DNA from: Cryptomeria japonica | Taxonomy: Eukaryota; Streptophyta; Pinopsida; Cupressales; Cupressaceae | Length of the DNA: 64,000 nucleotides | NCBI RefSeq assembly: GCF_030272615.1 | Contig: NC_081406.1 | Location: forward strand, 260,017,386-260,081,385 | Direction: 5' to 3' | In this document: positions 35,008-47,529 of the stretch, in pieces | How the letters are laid out: each line of letters starts with the position of its first letter | How positions within the stretch are numbered: position 1 is the stretch's first letter | The notes under the pieces: generated by a model | The model's input: only the letters and a program-made list of their open reading frames with translations | The model's database searches: none | Told to the model about the DNA's origin: nothing | Program-made: the position numbers and the translations under genes

Positions 35008-35620
35008 TATCAAATTTAGGAATCTCAATCCCTTAGGGTAGAGAAATATTAAGGATATACAAAGTGAGCAAGCTACGATGATAGTATGGAGAAAGTGGTG
35101 ATTGATTAGCAACATTTGTGAGGTTAAAAATTTGTTGTTGTAACTGCCCCATATTCTACAATATGGTATTAAGTACCAAATTTCTAGGTGGATGAGGCAA
35201 AGGTGGATTACCCATGCCAACATAAACCTATTCCCAGAAGAGAGAACAACCGCAGCTACTATTTTTCTAACTACAACAAAATAAATAGTGGAAGTAATAT
35301 TAATAGAGCTAGGAGGTTGAATGGTGTACCCCAAGGGAGTTTGAGAAATACTCACTCTTGGAATTACATTTCCAAATAAAGGATTAATGGTGGGGCCTAC
35401 ATCAACCATATGGACAAACACCCCAAACATTGTGACGCCCAACTGAGGACTAGTGGTGACGAAGTGAGTATCTAGAGGTTTAGGTACAATGGAAGGCACA
35501 TCCAACTCTAAAATCATAGTCAATTCCCTAAGAACTTCAAGGCCCTTGCAATCTAAGATAAGTATATCTCTCAAATTACTAATAATAAAATTAGTCTAAG
35601 AGAGGACATTTTCTCAATTA
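35008..35620 (-). pseudogene. Old Ty3-like gag relic, copy B (right part) and N-terminal region
   Basis: Continues the relic broken at 27148. The first 190 bp match the end of copy A (minus-strand 'GGGATTGAGATTCC' and LTLYILN), and the rest (35574-35200) extends beyond the duplication into a Pro/Val/Ile-rich region that would be the N-terminal part of Gag. Stops are present. Confidence 0.7.
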
Positions 35621-36789
35621 AAGAATCCTCTAAAATCCCTTTAGTTCTCCTTAAGGGACTTAATTTGATCAAACAAAACCTAGAGAGTAGACTCATGGTC
35701 CACAAATGGAGACCCAAGAGGGGTATTCATTAGAGTATTGTACTAAGAATTAGGATGAGAAATAGATGTAGGTGAACCTCCTAAATCAAAACCTAAAGGA
35801 AAATATTGAGAAGAAAAAGGATCTTTAGGACCCTCATTCCCCAAGAACATTGGACCTAGTATTGTTGGACTATAACGATTAGGGGGAATGTTTCGTCCTG
35901 AAACTGTTCTCACCACAATCCTTGAAGTATTCTAGGTCGTAAAGCTCATCTAAGAGATTCAAAACACTATGAAAACCTCATGAATGAGAAAACAAAAGAT
36001 AGATAACAAAGCTTATTGTCTTAAGTTTTAAAAGATTTTCGAACAAAGTTTTGACAAGTATCAAATAGGAGATGAGTTAACATCTAGTTCATCAAAATGT
36101 AGAGGAGAAAAAATCAAACTACTACGAAGCATGGTTGGAACCCATGAGGACTTCAAATCCAACTCTATACTTTGAGATAACCTTCAAGGTACTATGACCT
36201 CTGAGTTTACTCACGTAGAAGATAAATGTGTGTGTAACTGTGATATGCTAAGCGATAAAAATATTTAGACTATAGAAGGGAAATAAATAAGTTATGATGA
36301 CCAATTGGATAAATCTATAGACTCTCTACCCACAATGTGGATCAAGGATGACAACACAATGTCCAAACGTCTTGTACAAATAGAATACTAAAATCCATAA
36401 GGCATTAAATAAAAAGTATCTAGATTTTGAGTGATACATATGATGAAATAATAAAACAAAATGGAAATAGTAGAACTTAATAAAAGGGATAAAGAGGGTA
36501 GCAAAATACTCACAATGGGTCCATGATATAAAGCCTCCTTCCCAAACAATGATGTCCTTCAGTAAAGCCTACACACATAAGACCAAGGATGAAATGTTTG
36601 GGGTGGTCGTGTTTAAAGGTTTTCCACAATCAAACCCTGGTGCAGGGGCACTCAAAGGTGTGCTAGCATCTCTCCAACATGTGTTTGAATGCAACATGAT
36701 TTGTTTCCTTTAAGGTTTCTTGTGTAGGTCCTAAATGGATGTGGTAATGCTACCAATGCTATGTAATAATCCCTAAGGATCCAAGGAGT
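35621..36789. other. Non-coding stretch, probably leader of the old relic
   Basis: No frame or LTR boundary recognised. By position it may be the leader and upstream LTR of the minus-strand relic. Confidence 0.35.
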
Positions 36790-37720
36790 GTACTTGGTCA
36801 CAAAGCCTTAGTATGGATTTTGTACTTGGTTTGCCCAAACTTTGATAGTGTCTTTGTAATTGTTGATAGGTTCAACAAGATGGCTCATTTTGTGCCATGT
36901 AAATGCACAAATGATGCATCTCATATTGCAGGTCTCTTCTTCAAAGAAGTTGTAAGGATACATGGTCTACCTCTCAATATTGTCACTGCTGGAGATTCCA
37001 AGTTTGTGGGTCATTTTTGGAGGACTCTCTAGAAGAAATTGGGTACCAATCTGTCATTTTCTTCAACATAACATCCTCAGACTAATGGACCAACTGAGAT
37101 GGTTAATATATCTCTTGGCAATATTCTTAGATGTCTTACCAAGCAGCATGGACAAAGTTGGGATTTGGTGATTGGACAAGCTGAATATGCATATAATGAT
37201 TCAGTTAATAGAAGTACAGGGAGAAGCCCATTTGACTTTGTGTATGGCTTACATCCTAGAGGGATACTTGAACTTAGAGACCTTGGAGGTATGAAAAGAA
37301 GAAGTGCTCAGGGAGAGGACTTTTCCATCACTATGAAGGAGATCCATGACCAAGTCAAGGAAGACTTCACTTCACAAAAGTGCTGAAAAATACAAACCCA
37401 AGGTAGATGTTAAGAGAAGGGATGTTCAGTTTCAGGTAGGAGAGTTGGTAATTGCCTACTAAAGGAAGGAAAGGTTGCCCAAGGGACAACCCTCTAAGCT
37501 GCTCATGAAGAAGATAGGACCTCTCTAGGTGGTTCATAAATTTGGTAACAATGCTTATGAGGTTGAACTTCCACCAAATTTGGGGATCTCTTCCATTTTT
37601 AATGTATGTGATGTGACAACCTTCAAGGGTCTTTTACCTGATGCAGAACCTGGTTCATCTCTTGTGGAAGAGGATGTAGATTTATTTAGGGGGTTGTTCA
37701 GAGAGTTTGGTAGATAAAGT
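36790..37720 (+). pseudogene. Ty3/Gypsy integrase relic
   Basis: From 36793 the translation gives a degraded [10 protein letters not shown], then [17 protein letters not shown] (36820-37032), the core integrase start, with [15 protein letters not shown] where SDRD is expected. 37080-37380 gives HPQTNGPTEMVN, AYNDSVNRSTGRSPF. 37530-37640 gives the C-terminal FGNNAYEVELPPNLGISSIFNV. Frameshifts near 37030-37090 and stops near 37385, 37460 and 37528 break it. The second catalytic aspartate context is lost (DRD to GDS). No LTR or RT adjoins it, so it is a truncated fragment. Confidence 0.88.
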
Positions 37721-38896
37721 GGAAAAAGTTCAAATAGAGGCCTAATTGCTTGTAGCCTTATTTCCTAGGTCACTAAGAACAAAAGGCACAAAAAGGCTTG
37801 TAAAGACATACCAAAGAGGTCTAATTCAATGTAAATACCTTGTCAAACATATTCAAACACCCACACATGACATATTCCACCATTTGAGTAAAAGGTCATG
37901 TTGGCAAGGGGCTTGGGGTTGTGAGGTGTCTTGGTTTAGGGGCTGAGTACATAGGAGTAGGAGACTCCTTGTGAAACCAAGTTGTCCTGAGTGGATTGAT
38001 CCTTGGGAAGGATCAAGGACAAGCTTAAGAATCTTTGGAAGGTTGGAGGTGTTGGACCATTGGATGGTGCCAAGTGCTAGCCCACAAAAGAAGCCAAGGA
38101 AATTGCTAATCAACACCAAACCCCGATTTTGGTGTTTTCACCTCCATAGAGTATCTAGAGATGAGATTGTGTCAAAAATTATAATAGAAAGAAAACAAGA
38201 AGAATGCATTGGAAGATATGCTAGATAAAAGACACAAAAATGAACAACTAGATAACCTATAGAGTTACCCTCCTTTGAGAACAAGACATGTGGTAACTTG
38301 TAGGAGTGAAGGAAGCAATAATCTCTAAGACGTCAGAGATTCATTACACAAAAATGGTGAAAGGTGGTGGATTGGGGTGCTATGAACATGTTGTAGAGAG
38401 CTTAAAAAATGCTACAATGAGTGATTTCAATCAACCAAACATAGTTAAAATGAGGTCTAAAAAGGCAATATGAAGGGAGAGGAAGTTGTCCCAACACTGG
38501 TGGGACCCCAAAGAGGCATTACACTACTAGAATTAGTGAGTGTAACATATCAATACCAACTTTAGTCACTAATATTCGTGGGGCAAATGCGTTATGCGTA
38601 GATGTCTCTGTGACATGCACACTTTCATGCATAATCTTGACCAAATCATCAGGAGAATAAGAATGATAGATGGCAAAGTAGGTTGATGACATGAAAATTT
38701 GATCATTGTCTTTAATTTACCTAAAGTGGAGGTCTATACAATGTGAAATTGCACAAGTTGCAATTCATGACATTACAATGCTAACTAAATCAATAATATT
38801 GTGTGTTGTTCTTTACCATGGAAGCAACTATTGAAGATCAACATGTATCTCCTTCGCAATAGGATATGTTGCATAAGGTGCATAATGAACCTTAAA
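37721..38896. other. Non-coding stretch after the integrase relic
   Basis: No conserved frame is seen. The first part may be 3' sequence of the Ty3 fragment, though I could not find a polypurine tract or LTR boundary. Confidence 0.35.
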
Positions 38897-39632
38897 TGTT
38901 AGGAAATATTATATTTAAACCCTAGTTCATTTAATCCATTTCCTACATAATCCCATGAGAGAAAAATATCATACAAGCTTACATAATGACCATAATGCAT
39001 AGATCAAATAGACAAACCACACGATAACACAAGATCTACCTTGGGAAAACCCTCAAGTGAGAAAAAAACATATCCTCCAAAAGAATCCATACTCCATTTA
39101 TTATTCAAAAAATAAAGAAATACATGCACTTATAGAGTTACAATGAATACTTCTATTACATCAAGCCTCTCCAATGCATCTTCCATGTGTCCAAGCATGA
39201 ATCTTCACATCCATGCTTCACATATGAACTATTCAAAAAGATTCAATAATATTGCAACCTACTCACCCAAACAACCTTAACCACTAAACATGTGTTTTAT
39301 TTTATAGACTCGAGGCACACAAATACAACCAAGTGGTAAGATAAAACCATGTGTCTCAAAATCATGAGAACACAAACATTGATCCCTATTTAATATTAGG
39401 TATCAAGTATTCACTTTATTAAATATCTTTCCCCTATAATTAAATAATTATCATATGTCTCCCACACATAAAATAGTTACCCCAGTTTTAGAATCCACAT
39501 TATAAGTGGTCCCCAAATAATTATCTAGTGTTGCTAACCACATCTCCTAGATTTATGAAAACTAAATAATGATTTAATTGTAATATTATAATAAATCCAT
39601 TATGCATTGGTATATAACACCAAATCCTAACA
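38897..39632 (-). mobile_element. Probable Copia-type LTR
   Basis: Bounded by TGTTAGG at 38897 and CCTAACA ending at 39632, so both ends are TG...CA with 7-bp inverted termini. On the minus strand the sequence just upstream reads 'CAAGTGGTAGAATGTTAGG', like a Copia polypurine tract followed by the LTR start. 'GAGGGTTTTCCCAAGGTAG' is also typical of such LTRs. The flanks (TTAAA and TTCTA) are not a target duplication and no partner LTR was found. Confidence 0.5.
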
Positions 39633-41372
39633 TTCTACCACTTGTATACATTAGATAAGGGACAAGCAATGAACTACATAATCATAGCCATACATGAAAC
39701 CACACGAATATCCAACATGCTCTCTTTCTTCATCAAGATGCCTACAGTAAAACAAAAGTGGCCACCATCTCAAGCAATAATCCTCTCATTGTACAACATG
39801 CAACTTATTGAAGAAAAATAAAAAGCAAAGGTTAAGATGCACCAATAAAGAACACAAGTATCAAATCCATGTGATTACAAAGGCTCCAAGTTGTTGTCAA
39901 AGGAAAAACCCCATATGATCCGAAATAGCATCCACAACACATTGTAATACATCCAACCATCCCCACCTCTTACGTATCAACAACATTAATAAACTCATGC
40001 CAGCCATATGTGAACCCATAAACCACAATCAATTCTACCAATCAAAAATCATATCAAGGTTCAACAAATAATTAAAACAATGTAGTACCAATAATATATT
40101 ACAACAATCTACACATGTAATCCAAGTAGCTACATACTATCTCACAAAATGTCACCAATTCTCCCAAAACATATGAACATGAACCTCCAAGAAGAAACCA
40201 TAAATTAGAGGGTGTTCATGTTGGTGATTGCAAGTATTTTATTTTCATGCCAAATTAAACTTGACACTGGATTTTTTTTAGCAATTGTGTGTTGATCAAG
40301 ACAACCTAAATAAGGATGTCAAAGACCTCAAAGGGAAATCACCTTAATCGTACGGTCGAATGACTTGATTCTTTCAAGTTTATTTGATAAATACAAGATC
40401 AAGAAAAGGTTCAACGTATCAAAAAGTCTTTCAAAATTAAAATAAAAACCAATTTCAAAAAGTTGGGGAGGGGAAGGTATTATAAAAAGGAGTTTTTTTT
40501 ACAAAAGAGGGGATCCTTTTGGGGGTATTTGTGATAGTTATGTAGAGGAGTATCTAGAGTCTATGTTCTCCTTTTTATTTTAATAAGGATAATTATCATT
40601 TTTATGTCAACATTTTTTAATGGAGTTTGATTTTTCTAATGTTTAATTAGCTTATTTATATTTATATAATATCTATATTTTCTCTTAGCGCGTAGGCAAT
40701 TCATAGATATTTGTGCTTCCTTGGTGCAATGTATCCTCTTCTTATTTTGATTCAAGAAATTTTTGTTATTTTCTTATTTTTACAATGGGTTTCATTTATA
40801 TTCTTTTGTTTTATTTTGTTTTCCTTTTTGTACTTTTTGATAAAAGTACTTGAAAATATTAAAATTTCACCAAATGATGGAGATATCCCTCTCAAACATA
40901 AAGAAGAATCATTAATTTCTAAATATGTCTTCATTTATTGATGCAATTTTTTGTTGTCCATTGGATGAGTTAGGTAACTTTTATAGTGACAAAACTATTT
41001 AACAATAAATTTTAAAATCTACGATAGTAGAGATATTCTAGATACTAGCACACCGAATCAAAATATAACAAGAAATACAAAATAAAAGGTGGATGAAACC
41101 CTCAAAAGACCTATGATTATCATTGATTACAAATGGCTTGGACAAAGAACACCTCAATATTGGAAAAATGACTATCATTGATTACAAAGTGGGGAAAAAT
41201 AACACCTTAGGATTGGAAAAATAAAACTAAAGGCTAAGAACCATAGAATAACCGAGTTGGATAATTACAAAGAAACATAACTTCCCACTTGCATGAAATT
41301 AAAAAACAAAACAATAGGATTGTTCACAGTTGTCATTTAATGTCAACTACTAAATTTTGGATTTATTAATGC
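39633..41372. other. AT-rich non-coding DNA
   Basis: The part next to the LTR could be eroded internal sequence of that element. Nothing codes convincingly. The hydrophobic frame at 40711-40941 is an AT-rich artefact. Confidence 0.4.
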
Positions 41373-42055
41373 CTACTTTGATAGATATAGATTATTGAGG
41401 GTCAAGTAGTTCATTTTACATAGTTTACTATATTTTAAAATATAAATACTTATTTCTTGGATTTTTTTTTTCAGAAATATGTTCATTTCATGTAGCATGG
41501 AGAGAATACCAGATAAAGTTAAGAGTTTTTGTACATCACTTAATCTATGGAAGAGGTCAAGAGCTTTGTCTAATATGCGACTGTGTTCATACATTACTCC
41601 AATAAAAATTTGATATTCTATAAACACTTGTTGCCTTGGTTCATCTAAGTAGATTCATTTGATATCAACATCTTTAAGAAGCCTAATTCTTGTGCAATTA
41701 TTTCCTTAGCAAAATGATGAAATTTCACAAATCATTTAGGACTTTAATAGAATTATGAGTAGATCCCATCAACTAGATTTTCAACCTTTTCTAATAAAAG
41801 AAACTTGCTCACAGTTTTAAATGATAAATTTATTCTATGGGCCATGTAGTGAATGACAATGATGTATGGTGAAAAAGTAGTTTGTAGCTTTACACAAAAA
41901 CCATTCCTATGACCTTATGTTACTAAAGCTTCATCAACTCCTACACACACCAACATTTTGGAAATTGTTAAGTCATCCAAACCTCCAATTTCATTTAAAG
42001 TTTTCTTAACTAGTTTAATAGACTTTGTGATGTAGAATTCTCCTTCATTTTACAA
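41373..42055 (-). pseudogene. hAT-superfamily transposase-like relic
   Basis: Minus-strand translation from about 42050 gives EFYITKSIKLVKKTLNEIGG, LVCVGVDEALVT, a stop, then GHRNGFCVKLQTTFSPYIIV and IHYMAHRINLSFKTVSKFLL. This closely follows the catalytic region of plant hAT-like zinc-finger transposases (G.R.GV...L......HCMAHR.NLAFK). A frameshift follows near 41700, then LKDVDIK-stop-IYLDEPRQQVFIEY, where a tryptophan codon is probably TGA. The frame continues through 41627-41373 (LSDVQKLLTLSGILSMLHEM). The N-terminal BED finger and the C-terminal dimerisation domain were not found. Confidence 0.75.
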
Positions 42056-42959
42056 ATAGAGAGTAAATGAGGTTGGTGGACATTTTTTAACATTTTATTT
42101 TTAATTTGAAGCTCTCATTGCTTTTTTTTAACAAATTATTTTTAATTGAAGCTCTCATTACTTTTTTTTAACAAATTATTTTTAATTTGAATGCAAAGCA
42201 ATAGTCTTTTTTGTGTTTTATGTTTTTGTTCCATTGTATTTGTTTTTCCCTTTGTCTTCTACAAATACTTTTTTTCCCATGCGTTGAACCAATATAAGAC
42301 TTAAACTTGACAACTAATCCCTCAACATTTCTTTGTGACGGTTATTCATTCAAATTTTCCTTCGAATCTATATATTAGAATAATTTTAAATAAATTTTGA
42401 TTATTTTTACAACCCTCTTGAGATTTCAGTTGTATTTTATGACAAAAGAACTTAAATATGACTATATAATTTAGTAAAATTTGTCAATTTTGATTAAACC
42501 AAACATGTTACATAAAAAAAAAAATTGAAAAATAAATATTTTCCTTTTATAGTTTTCAATTTATATCCTTCTTTTGTTTTTAGTTTAATACAAATCTTAA
42601 TTCCATGATATGCATAGTGTATCTTAAATAGACCTATATTTTTTTTCATTTATAAAAAAATTAATTTAAAAAAATATGTGTATCCAAAAAAAACTAAATA
42701 ACAAAATTCTATTTCTATATCAATTTAATATTTTTTTACTACTATATTTCATATTAAAATTTAATTTTCTTCACATGTTCTAACTATATTGTCTTTCCAT
42801 TATGAAAGATATTATCTTTCCAATACATTTCCTTAAAATGATTACTTTGTCGTAATTTTCAACTTTTATATGCTTTTATTTATTTATTTTATTTCTAAAT
42901 ACTCATTTTTATTAATTTTAAGAAATAATTTTTTTTTAATTTGTTTGTTTAATATTATA

Positions 42960-43003
<44 letters not shown>

Positions 43004-43514
43004 AGGATAAATGAATTACAAAATAAAGTAATTTAATATTCATAAAAATATTATGTATATTTTTTTGAAAAGTAAAAGATTAATTAAAGCCTAAGTCATA
43101 ATTTTTTTTCTTTCTAAAATTAAATTAAACACAAAATTTTAAAATTTCTATTTTAACAATGACAAATAATTATTATATTTATTTATCAAAATATATTTTA
43201 ATTATTTTTTAATAATTAGTAATGGTAAATCAAAGAACACAAATTCAATTTATTTGATATATATAATAAAAATAAAAATAAATCTTTTTTAGGATGTAGA
43301 GTGAAAATGCTTGAAAATGTGGAGGGCGAAAAAAATTGTGAAATAAATCATAGATCCTTTTTTGCCATCCCTCCCTTTGCCACGAGGGAAAACATGATTC
43401 CACTTGGAGGTGACACAATAGATTGCAAACAGGCCTAGGAAAATAACACCTCAACAGGGAAACAAATCAACAAACAATAGAGGCCCACTTGGCATCCTCA
43501 TTCTCAAAATAAAA
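42056..43514. other. Very AT-rich non-coding DNA with (TA)n
   Basis: Includes a direct repeat of about 50 bp near 42105-42185 ('GAAGCTCTCATTGCTTTTTT' and 'GAAGCTCTCATTACTTTTTT') and a (TA)n run at 42964-43000. No gene is supported. Confidence 0.6.
42964..43000. repeat. (TA)n microsatellite
   Basis: About 18 uninterrupted TA dinucleotides. Confidence 0.95.
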
Positions 43515-44360
43515 ATGAAAGGAGGGAAAACTAGCATCAAGGTGCTAGGACAAATGGACAACAAAGAAATAGTCATTAACTCCAATATCTTAACACTGAC
43601 AAGGGCTCATCTACAAAGTCGTACATTCTTCTTTAAATGGTGTGGTGTGCATTATCTAACCAATCAACTTGCAAAATGGTAGGTGGACACCTTCAATAGA
43701 TGGGTAAGCATCACATCCCTTGACCACATATTTTTTGATATTGAATTCATAGATGAATTCCTCAAGAAGGAAATAATGTTTGGGAAGCCATTATTTTTTG
43801 AGGGTTTTAGCTTAAATTATTATACAGACTAGGAACCAAACTTTGATCCAAGCAAACACATCATTAATAAAATGCTCAAATGGATTAAACTAAATAATCT
43901 ACCCACAAAATATTGGAATATGGAAGCTGACAAACACATCATTAAGAAAATATTCAGATGGATTAAACAAAATAATCTACCCACAAAATATTGGAATATG
44001 GAAGCCATAAGTAAGATAGGGGAACAATGGGGATCATTCATTGGGGTGGAGGAATATTTTTTCTTTGATAGGATAGGAGTAGAGGCAAAAATATGTGTGA
44101 AAATAGATATAGATCTATAAACCCTATAAAACTTGGAAATCATTACAGTGAAAGGAAGATGGATCCAACAAGTGAAATTTTCTACAGAATTATCGGGAGG
44201 AAGATGTGTTCTTAGGCCAAGGTTTCATATTAATTTCTTTACCCAAGAGTTTAGCTCCCACACTTTACTCAAAACCACCATTCAAAATTCCATGGTCATA
44301 GTGGACTTGACTATGACTAAGAAGAATAGGGCCAAAGTGAAATCTATATAGTTGATACCT
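43515..44360 (+). pseudogene. LINE ORF1 relic (DUF4283-like)
   Basis: From the ATG at 43515 the frame reads MKGGKTSIKVLGQMDNKEIV, later FFKWCGVHYLTNQL, then FFEGFSLNYYTD and EPNFDPSKHIINKMLKWIKL with NNLPTKYWNMEA. It ends with a GSFIGVEE and RIGVEAKICVKIDIDL stretch. That order (effective WF....L..W.P.FDP......VWV.L.NLP..YW, then G.F.....R....ARICVE.D) is the DUF4283 domain of plant L1 ORF1 and gag-like proteins, an RNA-binding chaperone. Stops at about 43681 and 43832 and after 44117 break it. A 78-bp exact-frame tandem duplication lies inside. Confidence 0.7.
43853..44008 (+). repeat. 78-bp in-frame tandem duplication in LINE ORF1
   Basis: 43853-43930 and 43931-44008 are two copies with a few mismatches, each encoding HIIxKxxxWIKxNNLPTKYW. 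78 is divisible by 3, so the frame is kept. Confidence 0.95.
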
Positions 44361-45110
44361 TTGGACTAACAAGCTATTGAGGGTTGCCTTGAAAAAATGA
44401 AATTAGCTGACAAAAAACCACATCTAGGAAATGATCATTGTGATAAAGCTTCGCCTCCACCTTCAAACCAAGAAGAAGGAGAGATTGCGGATAGGTGACC
44501 AATGGTCCAGAGAGTGCTAAGATCATTGTCAATAATCAAGAGATGGAGGAAATCAATATTGAAAATAAAGAGACAGAAATTTCTTGGCAATAGACATTGT
44601 CTATAAATTTCTAGGAATTTCTAGAGAATAATTTAAAAGAACAGACTCAAAGAAAGTTCCTAGAATAGAATTAGATTTGAAAAGGCAAGATCTTCTATAA
44701 GAATTGTAGTAGGAAGGAGAATGTGAGGCAAGGGAGAATGATCTTCTATTAACAGGAGAAGATCATATAGGGAACAACGTACGCTGGCTAATTGAGATGG
44801 AGAAGTTAGGCATCCAACAAATTTCTTCCATCAAATTGAAACCAGATTGTGGGAATAATTCGAATGAGAAGGTTGGAAGAAAATCTCTGCATGAATTGAG
44901 AAGCAAAGATGGGGAGGCAGAAGGCTAGCTCAAGGTAACTACTCTCTTTGAATCAAGATAGGAAAATGCCCTTCCCCAGGGGCCATGATCTTCTTTGTCA
45001 TGATATTTAACTACTCATTATTAAATAGTTGGGAAGCTTTTGACATTGCCTTTCAAATGGATCTTCTTTGTCATATCCCCAATACTATTAATAATGACTA
45101 GAATGATATA
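44361..45110 (+). other. LINE spacer where the endonuclease should be
   Basis: In intact plant L1 elements an AP-endonuclease of about 400 residues precedes the reverse transcriptase. Here only about 750 bp with many stops separates ORF1 from the RT and I see no endonuclease motif, so most of it appears deleted. Confidence 0.55.
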
Positions 45111-46570
45111 TTGAATGCCAAGATGTCAATAGTAGAAGTGGAAATGTCTCTTAATCAAATCCACCCTGACATAACACCCAATCCTAATAGGTTCCTTGCT
45201 CGTTTTTTTCAAAAATGTTGGAACATTTTGGGTGCAAAGTTAATAGATACCTTGGAAGCTGCCAAAAACTTGGGAAAACTACTTAAAGAAGTTAATAAAA
45301 CCTTCATTGTGCTAATCCCGAAAAAAGAAAAGACTGCAAAACTAGAGGAGTTCAAGCCAATCTCCCTATGCAACACCATATATAAGATTATGACTAAATT
45401 CATGGCAAATAGACTAAAACCCCTACTTTCTCATATCTTCTCAGAGGAACAGACCAAATTTGTCCCTAGAAGATCAATTCTTGATGGACTAATCATTGCT
45501 CAAGAAGTCATTCACTCTTTACAAAATACACATAAGTTTGGGATGTTGATAAAAACATATGTCAAAAAGGCCTACGATAAGGTAGACTAGAGGTTTCTTT
45601 GCAAGGTAATGCAGGAATTTTGTTTTAATAATCAAAGGATTAATTGGATCTACATGTGCATTTCTAGTCCTAGATTATTTATTTTAGCAAATGGCTCCCT
45701 TGAGGGATTTTTTGAATCTTCTAGGGGATTGAGGTAAGGGGACCCTTTATCCCCTTTCCTTTTCATCATCATGGTGGAAGCCCCCAGAAGGGAAATAATG
45801 AATTTGCAAACATTGAGGCAGATTGAGGGGATCAAGGTGACAAATAGTTCATGCAATCTATAACTCACCAATTATTCACAGATGACATGGTGTTGTTTGG
45901 AGCAGCCAAAAGAAAGGAAGCTAGATAGTTCCTCAAAGTGTTGAGCCAGTATGCCAATGCCTCGAGCCAAGAAGTCAACTAGGAAAAATCAAAGGTATTC
46001 TTTTTGATGACCTCTCCAAGGTTGGAAGTTGAAATATTGAATAATTTGAACTTCAAGAAAGGGACCTTGCCATGCTTTGACTGTGGGACCCTCTTAGAGG
46101 GAAAATAGATAAGAGATTAAGTTCATGGAAGGGTCATTGGCTCTCATGGGAAAGAAGGATCATCATGCTCAAAAATGTCATCTCTTTCTTGCCCATTTAT
46201 TTTCTCTCATTCCTTGCCCTCTCCTTTGGTGTTAAATATACTATTATTAAAAAATTGAGAAGGTTTTTTTGGTAGGGACTAGTTGAAAAAGAGAAAGTTT
46301 CCCTCATTTCTAGGGAGAAAGTGTTTAGATCAAAAGAATATGGAAGCGTGGGTCTAAGAAACCAATTGTTGCAGAACAAAGCATTGGGAGCCCAACTGGT
46401 ATGAAGAATGTTTAGAGAACCACAACTCAAATGGGTAAGAATTCTACAAGATAAGTCTCTTAATGATAAAAATCCAACTGATATCCTAAGGATTTCCAAC
46501 CCTCTTAAATGTTCCAAGGCTTGGAATTTTAATGCTCAACTACAAGCCAAACATCATAGATAATGTCACT
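45111..46570 (+). pseudogene. LINE reverse transcriptase relic
   Basis: 45111-45590 reads MNAKMSIVEVEMSLNQIHPD, FFQKCWNILG, NKTFIVLIPKKEKTAKLEEF and KPISLCNTIYKIMTKFMANR, then VPRRSILDGLIIAQEVIHSL and KAYDKVD. This is the start of an L1 reverse transcriptase. After a stop the fingers and palm go on (ILANGSLEGFFESSRGLR, GDPLSPFLFI), and the active site appears as YSQMTW or, one frame over, FTDDMVLFGAAKRKEA near 45875-45910, the [FY].DD box. 46100-46550 gives the thumb and following linker (LSSWKGHWLSWERRIIMLKN, IIKKLRRFFW, EKEKVSLISREKVFRSKEYG). Many stops and frameshifts make it non-functional. Confidence 0.88.
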
Positions 46571-46738
46571 TTGGACATCTATAATGCTGGATCTACCCTT
46601 TTTTGGGAGGACTCCTAGAGGACCAACCTAGCATTGATAGTAAGGTGGAGGCTAATCAAACCAAATAATTCCTAAAGCTTCATTGGGGCAACACAATCAA
46701 GGATTATTTGATCTTTTTCAAAATGACCCCACCTTGGG

Positions 46739-47170
46739 TTGAAAATGAAGGGGCAAGCGCATACATTGCCCTTAGCAAGAAATGAGCTATCTCAAATAAT
46801 GGAAATCATCTTAGAAAGAAAGATAGTCTTTGATAGATTAATTAGGGTTGGATCGAAGAATGGTTCTTTCAATGCTAAAGATGGCTATAAGGTTCTAGTG
46901 GGGTTTGAGGAACAAACTAAATCGGATATTCCAAGTCAACTATGTTGGAACAAATATTGTATGACAAAAGTTGGAGTATTCACTCGGGCTGCAATTCAAA
47001 AGAAATTTTTGACAACTGAAAAAGTTAGGAAAATGGGTTTTGAAGGCCGCAATAGATGCGTGCTCTGTAAATGTGAGGAAGAATTTGTCAACCATCTATT
47101 GGTGGGGTGTCCCCTTTTCCCAAGAATGTTGGAGATGACTATGTGCCAAAATGGGATGGATTACAAATGA
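46739..47170 (+). pseudogene. LINE zf-RVT (zinc-binding) region
   Basis: An open 143-residue frame. FNAKDGYKVLVGFEEQTK, IPSQLCWNKYCMTKVGVFTR, AIQKKFLTTEKVRKMGFEGR and NRCVLCKCEEEFVNHLLVGC follow the plant zf-RVT pattern (W......PK...F.W......L.T...L...G.......C.LC....E...HL...C). It belongs to the polyprotein downstream of the RT. Confidence 0.85.
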
Positions 47171-47529
47171 TATTATGAGCCTGTTTTAAGGTTGGCCAAT
47201 AAAGCCTGGGGTGGGTCTTTTTGGTAGTTTATCATGGGTTATTTGCCCCTCTCCTTATCTAGGAAATATGGAAGGAAAGGAAGTGCAAGAATTTTGAAGG
47301 CAAAGAAATGTCTATTATTTCCTTTCAAAATAGTGGAAGAGACAATGATAGAAGTAGCCAAGAACATATCTAGTAGCCTCATAATACAAAAGGGTAAATT
47401 CACCGAATGGAATGGAAGAATGAGATTAAAGTGGCTCAACCTCTTTATCCTTGCCTTTGTTGGGGTTGGTGGGAATGAAACTCTGAATGCTAGATGACAA
47501 GCCAAGTGACATCTTCCCAAACATGGGTG

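Noticed and set aside
40711-40941. Possible small membrane protein of 76 residues
   Set aside because: Hydrophobic only because the sequence is T-rich on that strand; no neighbours, domain or promoter support it.
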